In this document: positions 52,749-61,626 of the stretch, in pieces | Layout of the letters: the number at the start of each line of letters is the position of its first letter | Position numbering within the stretch: position 1 is the stretch's first letter | From: Castellaniella sp049673105 | GTDB lineage: Bacteria; Pseudomonadota; Gammaproteobacteria; Burkholderiales; Burkholderiaceae_B | Direction: 5' to 3' | Assembly (NCBI RefSeq): GCF_049673105.1 | Contig: NZ_JBATXG010000015.1 | Coordinates: 85,487-149,486 of the forward strand | Length of the DNA stretch: 64,000 nt | Position numbers and translations under genes: made by a program | Notes under the pieces: generated by a model | Databases searched by the model: none | Seen by the model: the letters and a program-made list of their open reading frames with translations, nothing else | Told to the model about the DNA's origin: nothing

Positions 52749-53587
52749 TGGCCGACCGCATTGTGCCCGTTTTGATGTACCACCATGTCCGCCCGGAAGG
52801 CGGCATGATTGCGGCGACCCCCGAACACTTCGAAGACCAGTTGCGCTGGCTGTCCCGTCGCGGCTATCAGGCTCTGAGCACGACGGATTTCATCCGGCAT
52901 TTGCAGCAGGGCGGGGCGCCGCGCCGGTCTGTGCTGATCACGTTCGACGACGGTTATCTGGACAACTGGGTCTATGCCGAACCCTTGTTGCGCCGTTACG
53001 GCATGCGGGCGACGGTGTTCGTCGTGACCGGCTGGGTGGGCGAAGGCCCGGTCCGACCGCAGTTGGGCGATGGAGAACCTCTGCCCGATACCCCGGAGCA
53101 TCGGGACTGCGAACAGCGTATCGAGGCAGGCCGGGCCGACGAGGCCATCCTGCGCTGGTCTGAAATCCGGGCGATGCAAGATAGGGGCGTAGTGGAATTC
53201 CATAGCCATACGCATACTCATACCCGTTGGGACCTGTTGGACGGCGCGACAAAAAATATGCGGATGCGTCAGGAATTGGCGCAGTCGCGGGATTGCCTGC
53301 GCCAGCATCTGGGCGAAGTGTCTGACCAGTTGTGCTGGCCGCAGGGCTATTTCGACGATGATTATGTCCGTATCGCCCAGGAATCCGGGTTCCGGCATCT
53401 ATACACGACGCGGGCATTCGGTCGCAATCGGCGTGGGACCGATCCGGCATCGATCTTCCGTTTCGCCGTGCGCGATACCAGCGGCGCTTCCCTGGGGCGC
53501 CGGATTCAGGTCGCAGCGAATCCGGTGCTGGCGCCGATGTTCAATGGCTGGAAACGTTGGAAGCGGGGGCTGCACTATGCCGGCTAA
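52748..53587 (+). CDS. Polysaccharide deacetylase family protein (NodB homology domain)
   Basis: The 279-residue protein begins IVPVLMYHHVRPEGGM and has the metal-binding motif 1 TFDDGYLDN near residue 70, motif 2 HSHTHTHTRWD near 155 and motif 3 around CWPQGYFDDDYV. NodB-type enzymes remove N-acetyl groups from hexosamines. No signal peptide is evident, so it probably acts in the cytoplasm on an LPS core or its lipid-linked precursor. ATG shares one base with the upstream GT4 stop; 42 bases follow before the next gene. Confidence 0.9.
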   Translation: MADRIVPVLMYHHVRPEGGMIAATPEHFEDQLRWLSRRGYQALSTTDFIRHLQQGGAPRRSVLITFDDGYLDNWVYAEPLLRRYGMRATVFVVTGWVGEGPVRPQLGDGEPLPDTPEHRDCEQRIEAGRADEAILRWSEIRAMQDRGVVEFHSHTHTHTRWDLLDGATKNMRMRQELAQSRDCLRQHLGEVSDQLCWPQGYFDDDYVRIAQESGFRHLYTTRAFGRNRRGTDPASIFRFAVRDTSGASLGRRIQVAANPVLAPMFNGWKRWKRGLHYAG

Positions 53588-53629
53588 GGCCCTACGACGA
53601 CGCGGCAGCGGGATAGCGCAGGCCGGCTC

Positions 53630-54400
53630 ATGAAACTGTCCGTCATCATCATCACCAAAAACGAAGCCCGGCACATTGGCGCCTGCCTGGATTCGGTCGC
53701 CTTCGCGGACGAGATCATCGTTCTGGATTCCGGCAGCACGGACGCCACCTGCGACATTGCCCGGCAGCGCGGCGCCCAGGTCGAAAGCAGCACTGACTGG
53801 CCAGGATTCGGCCCGCAGAAGAATCGCGCCCTGGATCTGGCGACTGGCGACTGGGTTCTGTCCATCGATGCCGACGAGCGCGTGACGCCCGAACTGGCCG
53901 AATCGATTGCGCAGGCGCTGGCCGCGCCGGGCGCACCAGCGTACCGCGTGGCCCGCTTATCCAATTTCTGTGGCCGCTGGATCCGCTATAGCGGCTGGTG
54001 GCCCGATTATGTCGTGCGCCTGTTTCGTCGTGATGCAGGGCGGTTTTCCGATGCTCCCGTTCACGAGCATGTCGTGGTGTCGGGCAAGACGGGGACCTTG
54101 TCCGGTCATTTCCTGCATTATCCCTATGCCAGCTTGGAGGTCTTCATCGACAAGATCAACCGCTATTCGACCGAAGCAGCCTATGCGGCTTACCGGAAGG
54201 GCCGCAGGACCGGGGTGTTCGGGCCGTTCGGGCATGCCGCCTGGACGTTCATTCGGCATTACGTGCTGCGGCGCGGCGTCCTGGATGGCTGGCAAGGCCT
54301 GGTGCTGGCAGGGATGGCGGCGACGGGCAGCTTTTATCGTTACGTCAAACTGTACTGGCTGGGAAAGCAGCCGCCCGAATCACGAGTGGACGAGACATGA
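53630..54400 (+). CDS. Glycosyltransferase family 2, WaaE/KdtX-like LPS core enzyme
   Basis: The 256-residue GT-A enzyme has LSVIIITKNEARHIGACLDSV, VLDSGSTDAT, and the DxD-type SIDADERVTPELA near residue 82. The sequence HEHVVVSGKTG ... DKINRYSTEAAYAAYRKG is typical of the KdtX/WaaE/LgtF group, which adds a beta-1,4-glucose to the inner-core heptose. It overlaps the following GT4 by 4 bases. Confidence 0.9.
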   Translation: MKLSVIIITKNEARHIGACLDSVAFADEIIVLDSGSTDATCDIARQRGAQVESSTDWPGFGPQKNRALDLATGDWVLSIDADERVTPELAESIAQALAAPGAPAYRVARLSNFCGRWIRYSGWWPDYVVRLFRRDAGRFSDAPVHEHVVVSGKTGTLSGHFLHYPYASLEVFIDKINRYSTEAAYAAYRKGRRTGVFGPFGHAAWTFIRHYVLRRGVLDGWQGLVLAGMAATGSFYRYVKLYWLGKQPPESRVDET

Positions 54401-55524
54401 AGATCCTCTATACCAACGCCCATTCTCATAATGGGGGAGGGCATACGACCTACATTGCCAGTCTGGCGCGCGCCTTTCAGGGGGAGCACCAGATCACGGT
54501 GGCGGCGCCCGTCACTAGCCGGCTGTATCAACAGGCCCAACAGATTCCCGGCGTCCAAGTCTGGAATACCTCTTTCAGTACGCGGGTCAAGCCCATGTTG
54601 CTCGAGGTGCTGGCGCTTCGCGTCCTGCTGCAAGAGGAGCGCTTCGACCTCGTTCATGTGAATGGTTCCTCTGACCACCGTCAATTGATGCTGGCCCGGC
54701 GGGGACTGTCTCATTCGCCCCGTATCGTCTGGACCAAGCACAACACCATGCCAGTGGGCAGCTTGGGCAACCAGATGAGGGCATGGGCGGGGACGGATGG
54801 CGCCATCGGTGTTTGTGACTATGTCGCTCGTCAGTTGATGGATTCAGGCTACAGAGCGCGTCCGGTCCAGATGATTCGTCTGGGTGTCGATACGGGGCGG
54901 TTCTGCCCCCCGTCAGATAAGGCCCGCGCTCAGGCGCGGCGCGAATTGCTGGGTGAACTGCCGGATGGCGTGTGCGTCTTGGGCAGCGTGGGCGGGACGG
55001 ATCGGGCCAAAGGCTGGTTGACGCTGGTCCAGGCTCTCGCGCGCTTGCCCATCTCCCAGCGCGGGCGTTTCCGTGTGCTGGTAGCCGGAGATCCGCTGCG
55101 CGGCGCGTTGAAACAGGAAATGGATGCCTTGAGAATGGGTCCCTATGTGGTATTCCCTGGGCTGGTAGAGGATCCGCGCCGCATTCTGGCTGCCAGTGAT
55201 GTGGGCTTTGTACTATCCTCTCAGGAAGCCGGGTCCTATGCCGTATGTGAATCGCTGGCTATGGGTTTGCCTACTCTGGTGTCCAGTGCAGGCGGACTGC
55301 CCGAACTGGTGCGCGACGGCGTGGACGGATGGGTTGTGCCTGTCGGCGACGTCGATGCGCTGCGTCGCTGGCTGCTGGCGCGGCTAGCAGGACCGCTCGA
55401 TGGAGCGATGGCCGCCTCTGCCAGAGGCCGCGCCCAGGCGCTGTTTTCTTTGTCGGAGTGCGCTCGGCAGACCATGGATTTCTACCGGCGTGTCGGTGCG
55501 CGATCCGGGTCCGCCTCGATATAA
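54397..55524 (+). CDS. Glycosyltransferase family 4
   Basis: The 375-residue GT-B protein begins MKILYTNAHSHNGGGHTTYIASLARAF with the GGGxxTY loop, continues FDLVHVNGSSDHRQLML, and in its second half has GSVGGTDRAKGWLTLVQAL and SSQEAGSYAVCESLAMGLPTLV, where the last Glu of the E-x7-E motif is kept. Substrates are unknown. To the eye it is slightly less GC-rich than flanking genes. Confidence 0.88.
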   Translation: MKILYTNAHSHNGGGHTTYIASLARAFQGEHQITVAAPVTSRLYQQAQQIPGVQVWNTSFSTRVKPMLLEVLALRVLLQEERFDLVHVNGSSDHRQLMLARRGLSHSPRIVWTKHNTMPVGSLGNQMRAWAGTDGAIGVCDYVARQLMDSGYRARPVQMIRLGVDTGRFCPPSDKARAQARRELLGELPDGVCVLGSVGGTDRAKGWLTLVQALARLPISQRGRFRVLVAGDPLRGALKQEMDALRMGPYVVFPGLVEDPRRILAASDVGFVLSSQEAGSYAVCESLAMGLPTLVSSAGGLPELVRDGVDGWVVPVGDVDALRRWLLARLAGPLDGAMAASARGRAQALFSLSECARQTMDFYRRVGARSGSASI

Positions 55525-55525
55525 T
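55520..55525 (+). promoter_or_regulatory. Consensus TATAAT abutting the start of the second deacetylase
   Basis: TATAAT spans the stop codon of the previous gene and is followed by CCGCCC and then the ATG at 55532, with no ribosome site. Transcription from it would begin at or next to the ATG. No good -35 is visible. Confidence 0.4.
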
Positions 55526-55531
55526 CCGCCC

Positions 55532-56272
55532 ATGATCCCCATTCTCATGTACCACCAGATCGGCGAGCCCAATCCCAGGGGCACTCCCTACCGGGGACTC
55601 ACCGTGCATCCCGGGGATTTCCGGCGGCAGATGGTCTGGTTGCGCAGACTGGGCTACCGGGGCTTGTCCATGGCGCAGTTGATGCCCTATCTGCGTGGCG
55701 AAAAACAGGGCAAGGTCTTTGGCCTGACCTTCGACGATGGCTACCAGAATGTGCTGGACCACGCCGTGCCGATCTTGGAAGACTGCGGCTTTCATGCCAC
55801 CAATTATTTCGTCGTCCGGCAATTAGGGGGGTCCAACGTCTGGGACCGCCCGGAAGGCGTCCCGGCTTCCGCCCTGATGGATGCCCGGGGGCTTAAGGAT
55901 TGGGCGGCAGCCGGGCACGAGGTCGGTTCCCATACCTTGAATCATCCCGTGTTGCCGCGTCTGTCTCCCGAATTGGCGCTGAACGAGATCCGTGATTCCC
56001 GTGATGCGCTCGAACAGATGGCAGGCGCGCAGGTCAAGGCCTTTTGCTACCCCTATGGGCATTTCACGCCCGCTTTGGCGGCTTGTGTGCGCGAGGCGGG
56101 ATACGACAGCGCCACGACAACCGCTGGCGGCCTGGCGCGCCGCACGGACGATTTGTTTGCTTTGCCGCGCATCGCGGTCATGCGCTCTACTTTGCTGCTG
56201 CGTTTTCTGCAGAAATGCCTGACCTCGCTGGAAGACCGCAAGCGTCAGCGACGGGACCAGGAGGCCTCGTGA
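55532..56272 (+). CDS. Polysaccharide deacetylase family protein (second copy)
   Basis: The 246-residue protein starts MIPILMYHQIGEPNPRG and has motif 1 LTFDDGYQNV near residue 68, motif 2 GSHTLNHPVLP near 133, and motif 3 AFCYPYGHFTPALA near 170, all with the metal and catalytic residues of active NodB enzymes. It is related to, but clearly different from, the deacetylase at 52748. Overlaps the following GTG-started glycosyltransferase by 4 bases. Confidence 0.9.
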   Translation: MIPILMYHQIGEPNPRGTPYRGLTVHPGDFRRQMVWLRRLGYRGLSMAQLMPYLRGEKQGKVFGLTFDDGYQNVLDHAVPILEDCGFHATNYFVVRQLGGSNVWDRPEGVPASALMDARGLKDWAAAGHEVGSHTLNHPVLPRLSPELALNEIRDSRDALEQMAGAQVKAFCYPYGHFTPALAACVREAGYDSATTTAGGLARRTDDLFALPRIAVMRSTLLLRFLQKCLTSLEDRKRQRRDQEAS

Positions 56273-57474
56273 GCACTGAGGTCGACGAACTGCCGTCGCT
56301 TGCTTCGGCGCAGCCCCCGGCAGGGCTGGCCATCGCCTTCGTGGTCGATCGCTTTGGCAGCCGCTTCGGTGGCGCAGAAGCCTATGGTGTCGCCTTGATG
56401 CGGGAATTGGTCGCCGCCGGGCATCATGTCACGGTATTTGCGCGGGAATACGATCCTGCATGCGATCTGCGTCTGGCCTTCCACCCGATCCGGATCAGTC
56501 GCCGCTGGCCCGGCTGGATTCGGTCCTGGCTGTTCGCCCGGCAGGCGGCGCGGATGACCCGCCAGGGTTTCGACATCGTGCATTCTCACATGAACGGGTG
56601 GTGCGGAGATGTCGAGGTCGTGCACGTCACTCCGGTGCGTTACCGCTGGCGGGTGCAGGCCATGAGTCCCATGAAGCGCGGGCTCTCCTACACCAGCCTG
56701 CGGGTATGGGCCTACTTGGGTCTGGAAGCCCGACGTGTGGCGCCGCGCCCGGCACACCGGGTGGTGGCGGTGTCCCATCTGATCGCTCATCAGTTGGGCC
56801 AGGCCTATGGGGGCAGGGTCGGGCAGGCCCCGGTGATTGCGCCCGGCGTTGCGGCAGCGCCGCCCGTCTCTGCGGAACAACGCCGTCAGAGCCGCCGGGC
56901 CCTGGGCCTGCCGGATCACGGTGTCTTGTGCTTGTTGGTGGCCCGGAATCCTCTGCGTAAAGGTCTGCCCACCGTTTTGCAGGCCCTGCAACAACTGCCT
57001 GACGACGTGCTATTGATGGTTGTAGGTGCCAATGCGGCTTCGCGGGATTATGTGGCCCAGGCGCCGGAAGCCGTACGCCAGCGGGTGCATCTGGTTGCGG
57101 AAACCTCTCAGGTGGCGCCGTATTACCAGGCGGCGGACATCTATGTGCATCCCACACTGAACGACAGCTTTGGCATGGCGCCTCTCGAGGCCATGTCCTT
57201 TGGCCTGCCGGTGATCCTCAGCCCGGCCCCCTGGTGTGGATTTGCCCAGTATGTCAAGGCCGGCGAAGAAGCCCTGGTGCTCAGCCATCCGGAAAAAGCG
57301 GACGAACTGGCGCAGATGCTTCGGACGCTGATCTCGGATGCCGCGCTGCGTGAGCGGCTGGTCGTCGGCATGCAGGGTGTATTGGCCCGGCACGCCTGGC
57401 CCGAAGTGTCCCGGCAGTATCTGGCTTTGTATGCGGATGTCTTGCAGGAACGCCAATCCCTGCCTGGACGTTGA
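56269..57474 (+). CDS. Glycosyltransferase family 4
   Basis: A 401-residue GT-B enzyme with AIAFVVDRFGSRFGGAEAYGVALMREL, FDIVHSHMNGWCGD, LLVARNPLRKGLPTVLQAL and the nucleotide-sugar motif NDSFGMAPLEAMSFGLPVI. Start is GTG 56269 in a GTGA overlap with the deacetylase; the first ~22 residues are unconserved. Last rightward gene of the cluster; its stop lies 1 base from that of the opposing ydcF-like gene, leaving no room for a terminator. Confidence 0.9.
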   Translation: MSTEVDELPSLASAQPPAGLAIAFVVDRFGSRFGGAEAYGVALMRELVAAGHHVTVFAREYDPACDLRLAFHPIRISRRWPGWIRSWLFARQAARMTRQGFDIVHSHMNGWCGDVEVVHVTPVRYRWRVQAMSPMKRGLSYTSLRVWAYLGLEARRVAPRPAHRVVAVSHLIAHQLGQAYGGRVGQAPVIAPGVAAAPPVSAEQRRQSRRALGLPDHGVLCLLVARNPLRKGLPTVLQALQQLPDDVLLMVVGANAASRDYVAQAPEAVRQRVHLVAETSQVAPYYQAADIYVHPTLNDSFGMAPLEAMSFGLPVILSPAPWCGFAQYVKAGEEALVLSHPEKADELAQMLRTLISDAALRERLVVGMQGVLARHAWPEVSRQYLALYADVLQERQSLPGR

Positions 57475-57475
57475 G

Positions 57476-58240
57476 CTATACCCAGCCCCTCAGCCAGTAC
57501 ACCAGCAGCCCCAGGTATTCCTTGACGATGGATCGACTGGCGTTCAGGGTGCGCAGGTCGGGCAACCAGAATGAAAAATCCGGTTCCTCGGGTACCACGA
57601 TCTGTGCCGGAGACGCCGCCGCGATGGGCATGAGGCCCTGCTTCTGGAAACTGGCCATGGCCCTGGGCATATGCAGGGCGGACGTCACCAGCAGAAAACG
57701 CTGGATATTGTGTTGTCGCAGCATTTTGGCGGTGTAGAGTGCGTTCTGATGCGTCGTCAGACTGTGGTCTTCCTGGATGATGGCGGCGGATGGCACGCCA
57801 TTCTGTTCCAGGGCCGAGGCCATCATGCGGGCTTCACTGACGCCGCCGTCAAGGGCGGCTCCGGACACAATGACCAAGGGCGCCCGCCCCGCCGCATACA
57901 AACGGGCGGCGGTGTCGGTGCGCAGGATGGTGTTCTTCGGGTCGTAGGATTCAAACCAGTTCTGCCGGCCATTGGCGGTATTGCCGCCCAGCACCACAAT
58001 GGCCTGAGCGGCGGGCAGGGAGGCAGGCGACGCGTGCGGGTAGCGTTGTTCCAGCAGACCGCCGGCCCAGAGGGATGTGGTGGGCAGAGACCAGAACAGA
58101 GACCAGGCCAGCGCGCTGAACGTGATGACGGCAGCCGTCTTGCGCCAGCGCACGATGAACAGGATAACGGCCAGAACCAGCAGGGTGACGGAAAGGTTCA
58201 GGGGAATGACCAGATTGGCCAGAAATTCGGACACACTCAT
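57476..58240 (-). CDS. YdcF family protein (DUF218, ElyC/SanA group)
   Basis: The 254-residue protein has two N-terminal membrane helices (LSVTLLVLAVILFIVRW and VITFSALAWSLFWSL) and a DUF218 domain outside the membrane: QAIVVLGGNTANGRQ, RTDTAARLYAAGRAPLVIVSG, LTTHQNALYTAKML and LLVTSALHMPRAMASFQKQG. Relatives such as ElyC and SanA affect envelope integrity and undecaprenyl-linked polymer synthesis; the reaction is unknown. Start at MSVSEFLANLV in overlap with the upstream GT9 gene. Confidence 0.88.
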   Translation of the reverse strand: MSVSEFLANLVIPLNLSVTLLVLAVILFIVRWRKTAAVITFSALAWSLFWSLPTTSLWAGGLLEQRYPHASPASLPAAQAIVVLGGNTANGRQNWFESYDPKNTILRTDTAARLYAAGRAPLVIVSGAALDGGVSEARMMASALEQNGVPSAAIIQEDHSLTTHQNALYTAKMLRQHNIQRFLLVTSALHMPRAMASFQKQGLMPIAAASPAQIVVPEEPDFSFWLPDLRTLNASRSIVKEYLGLLVYWLRGWV

Positions 58241-59217
58241 GCGGCAGGGGGGATATTCAGGTGTTCCAGCACTTGATTCAGCACGTCGGGCGCGCTGGGC
58301 CAGGCGTCCAGGTGTCCCAGGCGCAACGCCTGATTCGACCAGGGGCCGGTGCGGTGGGGGTCGGTGACGCCAAACAGGGTGATCTGCTGAGCATGGGCGG
58401 CAGCCGCCAGATGCGAGACCCCTGAATCGTTGCAGACGACTAGACGGGCCAGCCTGGTCAGGGCGGCAAACGCCCCAAGGCCCAGCGGGGGCAGCAGCTG
58501 CGCAGTCGGCGCGGCTATCTGAGCCGCCCGCTGTTCGGCAGCGGGGGGCGCCATCGCCACGGCGATGCCGCGCGCCTGCAAGGATCGAGTCAGGCTGTCG
58601 AAGCCTGTCCATGTCTTGATCCGGCCCTTGTGCAGGCCGGTGGCGGTGGGGGCGATCAGGACGAAGGTATCCCGATGCAGTCCGGCTTGCGCCAGCGCTT
58701 GCGCTGCCTGGACATCATGCGCTGTCGCTGCTTGCCAGCGCAGTTCCTCGGCGGGTTCGGGCAAGCTCACCGGCAATTGCCATCGCGTCAGCGCGTAGCG
58801 AGTCAGGTGGTGCCAGGATTGCACCGCGTGCAGTGGTTCTGCGGGTTTGCGGCAGGGCCAGCGCAGAATCAGGCTGCGACCGTCGTCCCGGTAGCCGGCG
58901 CAGGGGACGCCTGCGAAACGAAATGCCAGCGCGCTGGACAATGAATCCGGCAGCAGCAAGCCCAGAGGCCGCGCCGGCGCGGATTGCTTCAGGTGGCGGC
59001 GCACGGCGGCCCGGTCCGCCCGCCAGGATGGCCCCCGGATCGGCACGAAACCAGCCAGCGGGTAGGCAGCCAGCAGATCCTGAGCCCAGGGGCGAGCGCA
59101 CACGACGACCGGCAATTCCGTGTCCAGCAGGGTATCCAGGCTGGGCAGGCTCATGCAGACGTCGCCCACCCAGTTGGGAAGTCGTACATAAATGACAGGT
59201 CGGGTAGCGGGTGTCAA
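58237..59217 (-). CDS. Glycosyltransferase family 9 (ADP-heptose:LPS heptosyltransferase type)
   Basis: The 326-residue GT-B protein has VIYVRLPNWVGDVCMSLPSLDTLL at the N-terminus, typical of WaaC/WaaF, LLLPDSLSSALAFRFAGVPCAGY, and near the end LVVCNDSGVSHLAAAAHAQQITLFGVTDPHRTGPWSN, the ADP-heptose binding region with D-S-G-x-x-H. It most resembles WaaF (heptosyltransferase II) but assignment between WaaF and a distal heptosyltransferase is not safe. Divergent from msbA. Confidence 0.88.
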   Translation of the reverse strand: MTPATRPVIYVRLPNWVGDVCMSLPSLDTLLDTELPVVVCARPWAQDLLAAYPLAGFVPIRGPSWRADRAAVRRHLKQSAPARPLGLLLPDSLSSALAFRFAGVPCAGYRDDGRSLILRWPCRKPAEPLHAVQSWHHLTRYALTRWQLPVSLPEPAEELRWQAATAHDVQAAQALAQAGLHRDTFVLIAPTATGLHKGRIKTWTGFDSLTRSLQARGIAVAMAPPAAEQRAAQIAAPTAQLLPPLGLGAFAALTRLARLVVCNDSGVSHLAAAAHAQQITLFGVTDPHRTGPWSNQALRLGHLDAWPSAPDVLNQVLEHLNIPPAA

Positions 59218-59263
59218 CGCTAGGGCTCCGGCGGCCCGCTGCGGAAATCCATGACTGGCGGGC

Positions 59264-59269
59264 TAAAAT
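59264..59269 (+). promoter_or_regulatory. Candidate -10 box for msbA
   Basis: TAAAAT lies 27 bases before the GTG start and would give a leader of about 20-30 bases. A second AT-rich element, TATATAAG (59286-59293), sits right before the start. No good -35 is seen for either. Confidence 0.35.
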
Positions 59270-59296
59270 GCGTGATTCACGACAGTATATAAGAGA

Positions 59297-61123
59297 GTGT
59301 CTCGCTTGAAACCCCACCCCCACCAGGCTACTGACAGCCGCCCCGTACGGCGGGAACTGTGGCGCCAGATTTACGTGCGTCTGGGCAAGGACTGGAAAGT
59401 CGGACTGCTGGCCTTGCTGCTGCTCAGCATCGCGTCTGCGACCCAGCCTTTGCTGGCCGTGATCATGAAGCCCTTGCTGGACGAGGGCTTCACCGGTGCC
59501 CAGCCATCCTATATGTGGTCGATTCCGCTGGCGGTGGTGGGCATCATGCTGGTGCGCGGCATCACTACGTTCCTGGGCACGTATCTGATGTCCTGGGTCG
59601 CCAACAATATGCTGCTGGGTTTGCGCCATGACATGTTCGAGCGCCTGCTGGGCATGTCGGATGAAACCTTCCGGTCCCGCGATCGGGGGCGCTTGCTGAA
59701 TCGTTTCACCATCGATGCGGGTAACGTCAGCGGCTTGTCGACCGAAGTCATTCGCGTCATCGTGCGCGAATCGCTGACGGTCGTCGCCCTGCTGGCTGTC
59801 TTGCTATACATGTCCTGGCAACTGACGCTGATCGTGCTCATCATGCTGCCGCTGTCCGTGTTGACTGGGCGCTATTTCATTCGGCGCCTGCGCCGCATCA
59901 ATCGCGACACCATCAATATGAACGCGGAATTGACCCGCGTCGTGTCCGAAGGCATTGCCGGCCAGCGCGTCGTCAAACTGTTCGACGGCTACGGTCGTGA
60001 ACGCGACCGCTTCGGCTATGTCAATGCCCGTTTGCGGCGTTTCGCCATGCGGGCGGCCAGCGCCGATTCAGCCATGTCGCCGATTTCGCAGTTTTTCGTG
60101 GCGCTGTCGGTAGCCATCGTGGTGGCGGTGGCCCTGTACCAGGCCAACCATCAGGGGCTGACAGTCGGCAGTTTCGCTGCGTTCATGGCCGCCCTGGGCC
60201 AGATTTTCGATCCCCTGAAGCGACTGACCAACATCGCCGGCGCCGCCCAGCGCATGCTGGTGTCGGCGGAAAGCGTTTTCGCCCTGATCGACGAACCGAT
60301 GGAAGTCGATACGGGCACTCGGGACATTGCCGGGCGCTTTGAGGGCCGGCTGGATTTCCAGGCCGTCACGCATCGTTTTCCGGATGCCGTGCGCAATACC
60401 CTGGATGGGGTGTCCTTTTCCGTGCAAGCGGGCCAGACGGTCGCGCTGGTGGGGCGCTCGGGCAGCGGCAAGACCACGCTGGTCAATATGCTGCCGCGAT
60501 TCATCGAATCCAGTGGCGGGCAGATTCTGATCGATGGCGTAGACATCCGGGAATTTCGCTTGAGCGCTTTGCGTTCGCAGCTGTCCCTGGTCAGCCAGGA
60601 CGTCGTTCTGTTCGAGGGCAGTGTCGCCGACAACGTCGCCTATGGCATACAGGGGGATCTGCCCGAGGCCCGCATCCGCGCCGCCCTGGAAGCCGCCAGC
60701 CTCTGGGACTTCGTCGAGAGCCTGCCCGATGGCATCCATACTCAGGTGGGCAACAACGCCAATGCCTTGTCCGGCGGCCAGCGTCAGCGTCTGGCCATCG
60801 CCAGGGCCCTGATCAAGGATGCTCCGATCCTGATCTTGGACGAAGCGACCTCCGCGTTGGATAACGAGGCGGAACGTCAGGTTCAGCTCTCGTTGGAACG
60901 CCTGATGGCCGGGCGCACCACCCTGGTGATCGCCCATCGGCTCAGCACCGTGCAAAAGGCGGACTGCATCATCGTGCTGGACCAGGGGCGGATTGCAGAA
61001 TCCGGCTCGCACACGGACCTGCTGGCGCTGGACGGTCTCTATGCCTCTTTGTACCGCCTGCAGTTTCAGGATGCTGCTCCCGGAGACCCCGGTGGCATGG
61101 CGGATCCAGCAGTCGGCGCTTAG
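59297..61123 (+). CDS. msbA: Lipid A/core flippase MsbA (ABC exporter)
   Basis: MsbA flips lipid A-core across the inner membrane. The 608-residue half-transporter has six N-terminal helices (residues ~30-320) and an ATPase domain with Walker A LVGRSGSGKTTLV near 385, Q-loop LVSQDVVLFEGSV, signature LSGGQRQRLAIARAL near 490 and ILILDEATSALDNEAER. The start is GTG 59297 or TTG 59306; AAGAGAG lies at a better distance for TTG. It follows the LPS glycosyltransferase cluster, consistent with exporting its product. Confidence 0.95.
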   Translation: MSRLKPHPHQATDSRPVRRELWRQIYVRLGKDWKVGLLALLLLSIASATQPLLAVIMKPLLDEGFTGAQPSYMWSIPLAVVGIMLVRGITTFLGTYLMSWVANNMLLGLRHDMFERLLGMSDETFRSRDRGRLLNRFTIDAGNVSGLSTEVIRVIVRESLTVVALLAVLLYMSWQLTLIVLIMLPLSVLTGRYFIRRLRRINRDTINMNAELTRVVSEGIAGQRVVKLFDGYGRERDRFGYVNARLRRFAMRAASADSAMSPISQFFVALSVAIVVAVALYQANHQGLTVGSFAAFMAALGQIFDPLKRLTNIAGAAQRMLVSAESVFALIDEPMEVDTGTRDIAGRFEGRLDFQAVTHRFPDAVRNTLDGVSFSVQAGQTVALVGRSGSGKTTLVNMLPRFIESSGGQILIDGVDIREFRLSALRSQLSLVSQDVVLFEGSVADNVAYGIQGDLPEARIRAALEAASLWDFVESLPDGIHTQVGNNANALSGGQRQRLAIARALIKDAPILILDEATSALDNEAERQVQLSLERLMAGRTTLVIAHRLSTVQKADCIIVLDQGRIAESGSHTDLLALDGLYASLYRLQFQDAAPGDPGGMADPAVGA

Positions 61124-61176
61124 CCTGGCCCCTATTGATTGATAGTGCGATTTGAATCTGTTTGCGGGAGCATCTG

Positions 61177-61614
61177 ATGAAAGCGATTTACCTTCTGGCC
61201 ACTTTGGCCGTGTTGTCGGGCTGCGCCAGCCAGCCGCAGGGCCTGAGCATCAACGAGCTGGAAACGCCGCGCAACCAAGTGACGGAACGCCGCCGCCTGC
61301 CCATTGATTTTCCCGGCGTGCAGCAGAATCTGTTCCGCCATGCGGCTGTCTGCGGGCAAACCTATACCTTTGAAATGGTGCCTGGCCAGACATCCTTTGG
61401 CCGTGTGGTCTATCGCCCCACGCCGGATGCCGGCTGGGACCGCAGCGTCGTGCTCAGCCTGACCTTGCTGCACAACCGCACCATCAATGTCACAGCGTAC
61501 AGCTACCATGCCGGCCAGATGGAACGTGTGCATGAAATGCTCACAGCCATGATGAAACCGGAACTCTGTCAGGCAGACAGCAGCTGGGAAAACAAGATGA
61601 ACCTGGGGGAATAA
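61177..61614 (+). CDS. Predicted lipoprotein of unknown function
   Basis: The 145-residue protein has a lipoprotein signal: MKAIYLLATLAVLSGC with Cys16 as the lipidated residue (LSGC lipobox), followed by ASQPQ. No Asp at +2, so outer-membrane sorting is expected. The mature part has two Cys (AAVCGQTYTF and PELCQAD) that could form a disulfide, and strand-like segments. I do not recognise a family. A GGGAG site precedes ATG 61177. It lies 53 bases after msbA and may be in its transcript. Confidence 0.8.
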   Translation: MKAIYLLATLAVLSGCASQPQGLSINELETPRNQVTERRRLPIDFPGVQQNLFRHAAVCGQTYTFEMVPGQTSFGRVVYRPTPDAGWDRSVVLSLTLLHNRTINVTAYSYHAGQMERVHEMLTAMMKPELCQADSSWENKMNLGE

Positions 61615-61626
61615 GGGACTGCCGGC

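Noticed and set aside
50881..59217. The sugar cluster as a recently acquired genomic island
   Set aside because: No tRNA, integrase, repeats or transposase at its borders, base composition looks similar to flanks by eye, and msbA and dnaE neighbours are core genes; a codon-usage calculation would be needed to revive the idea.
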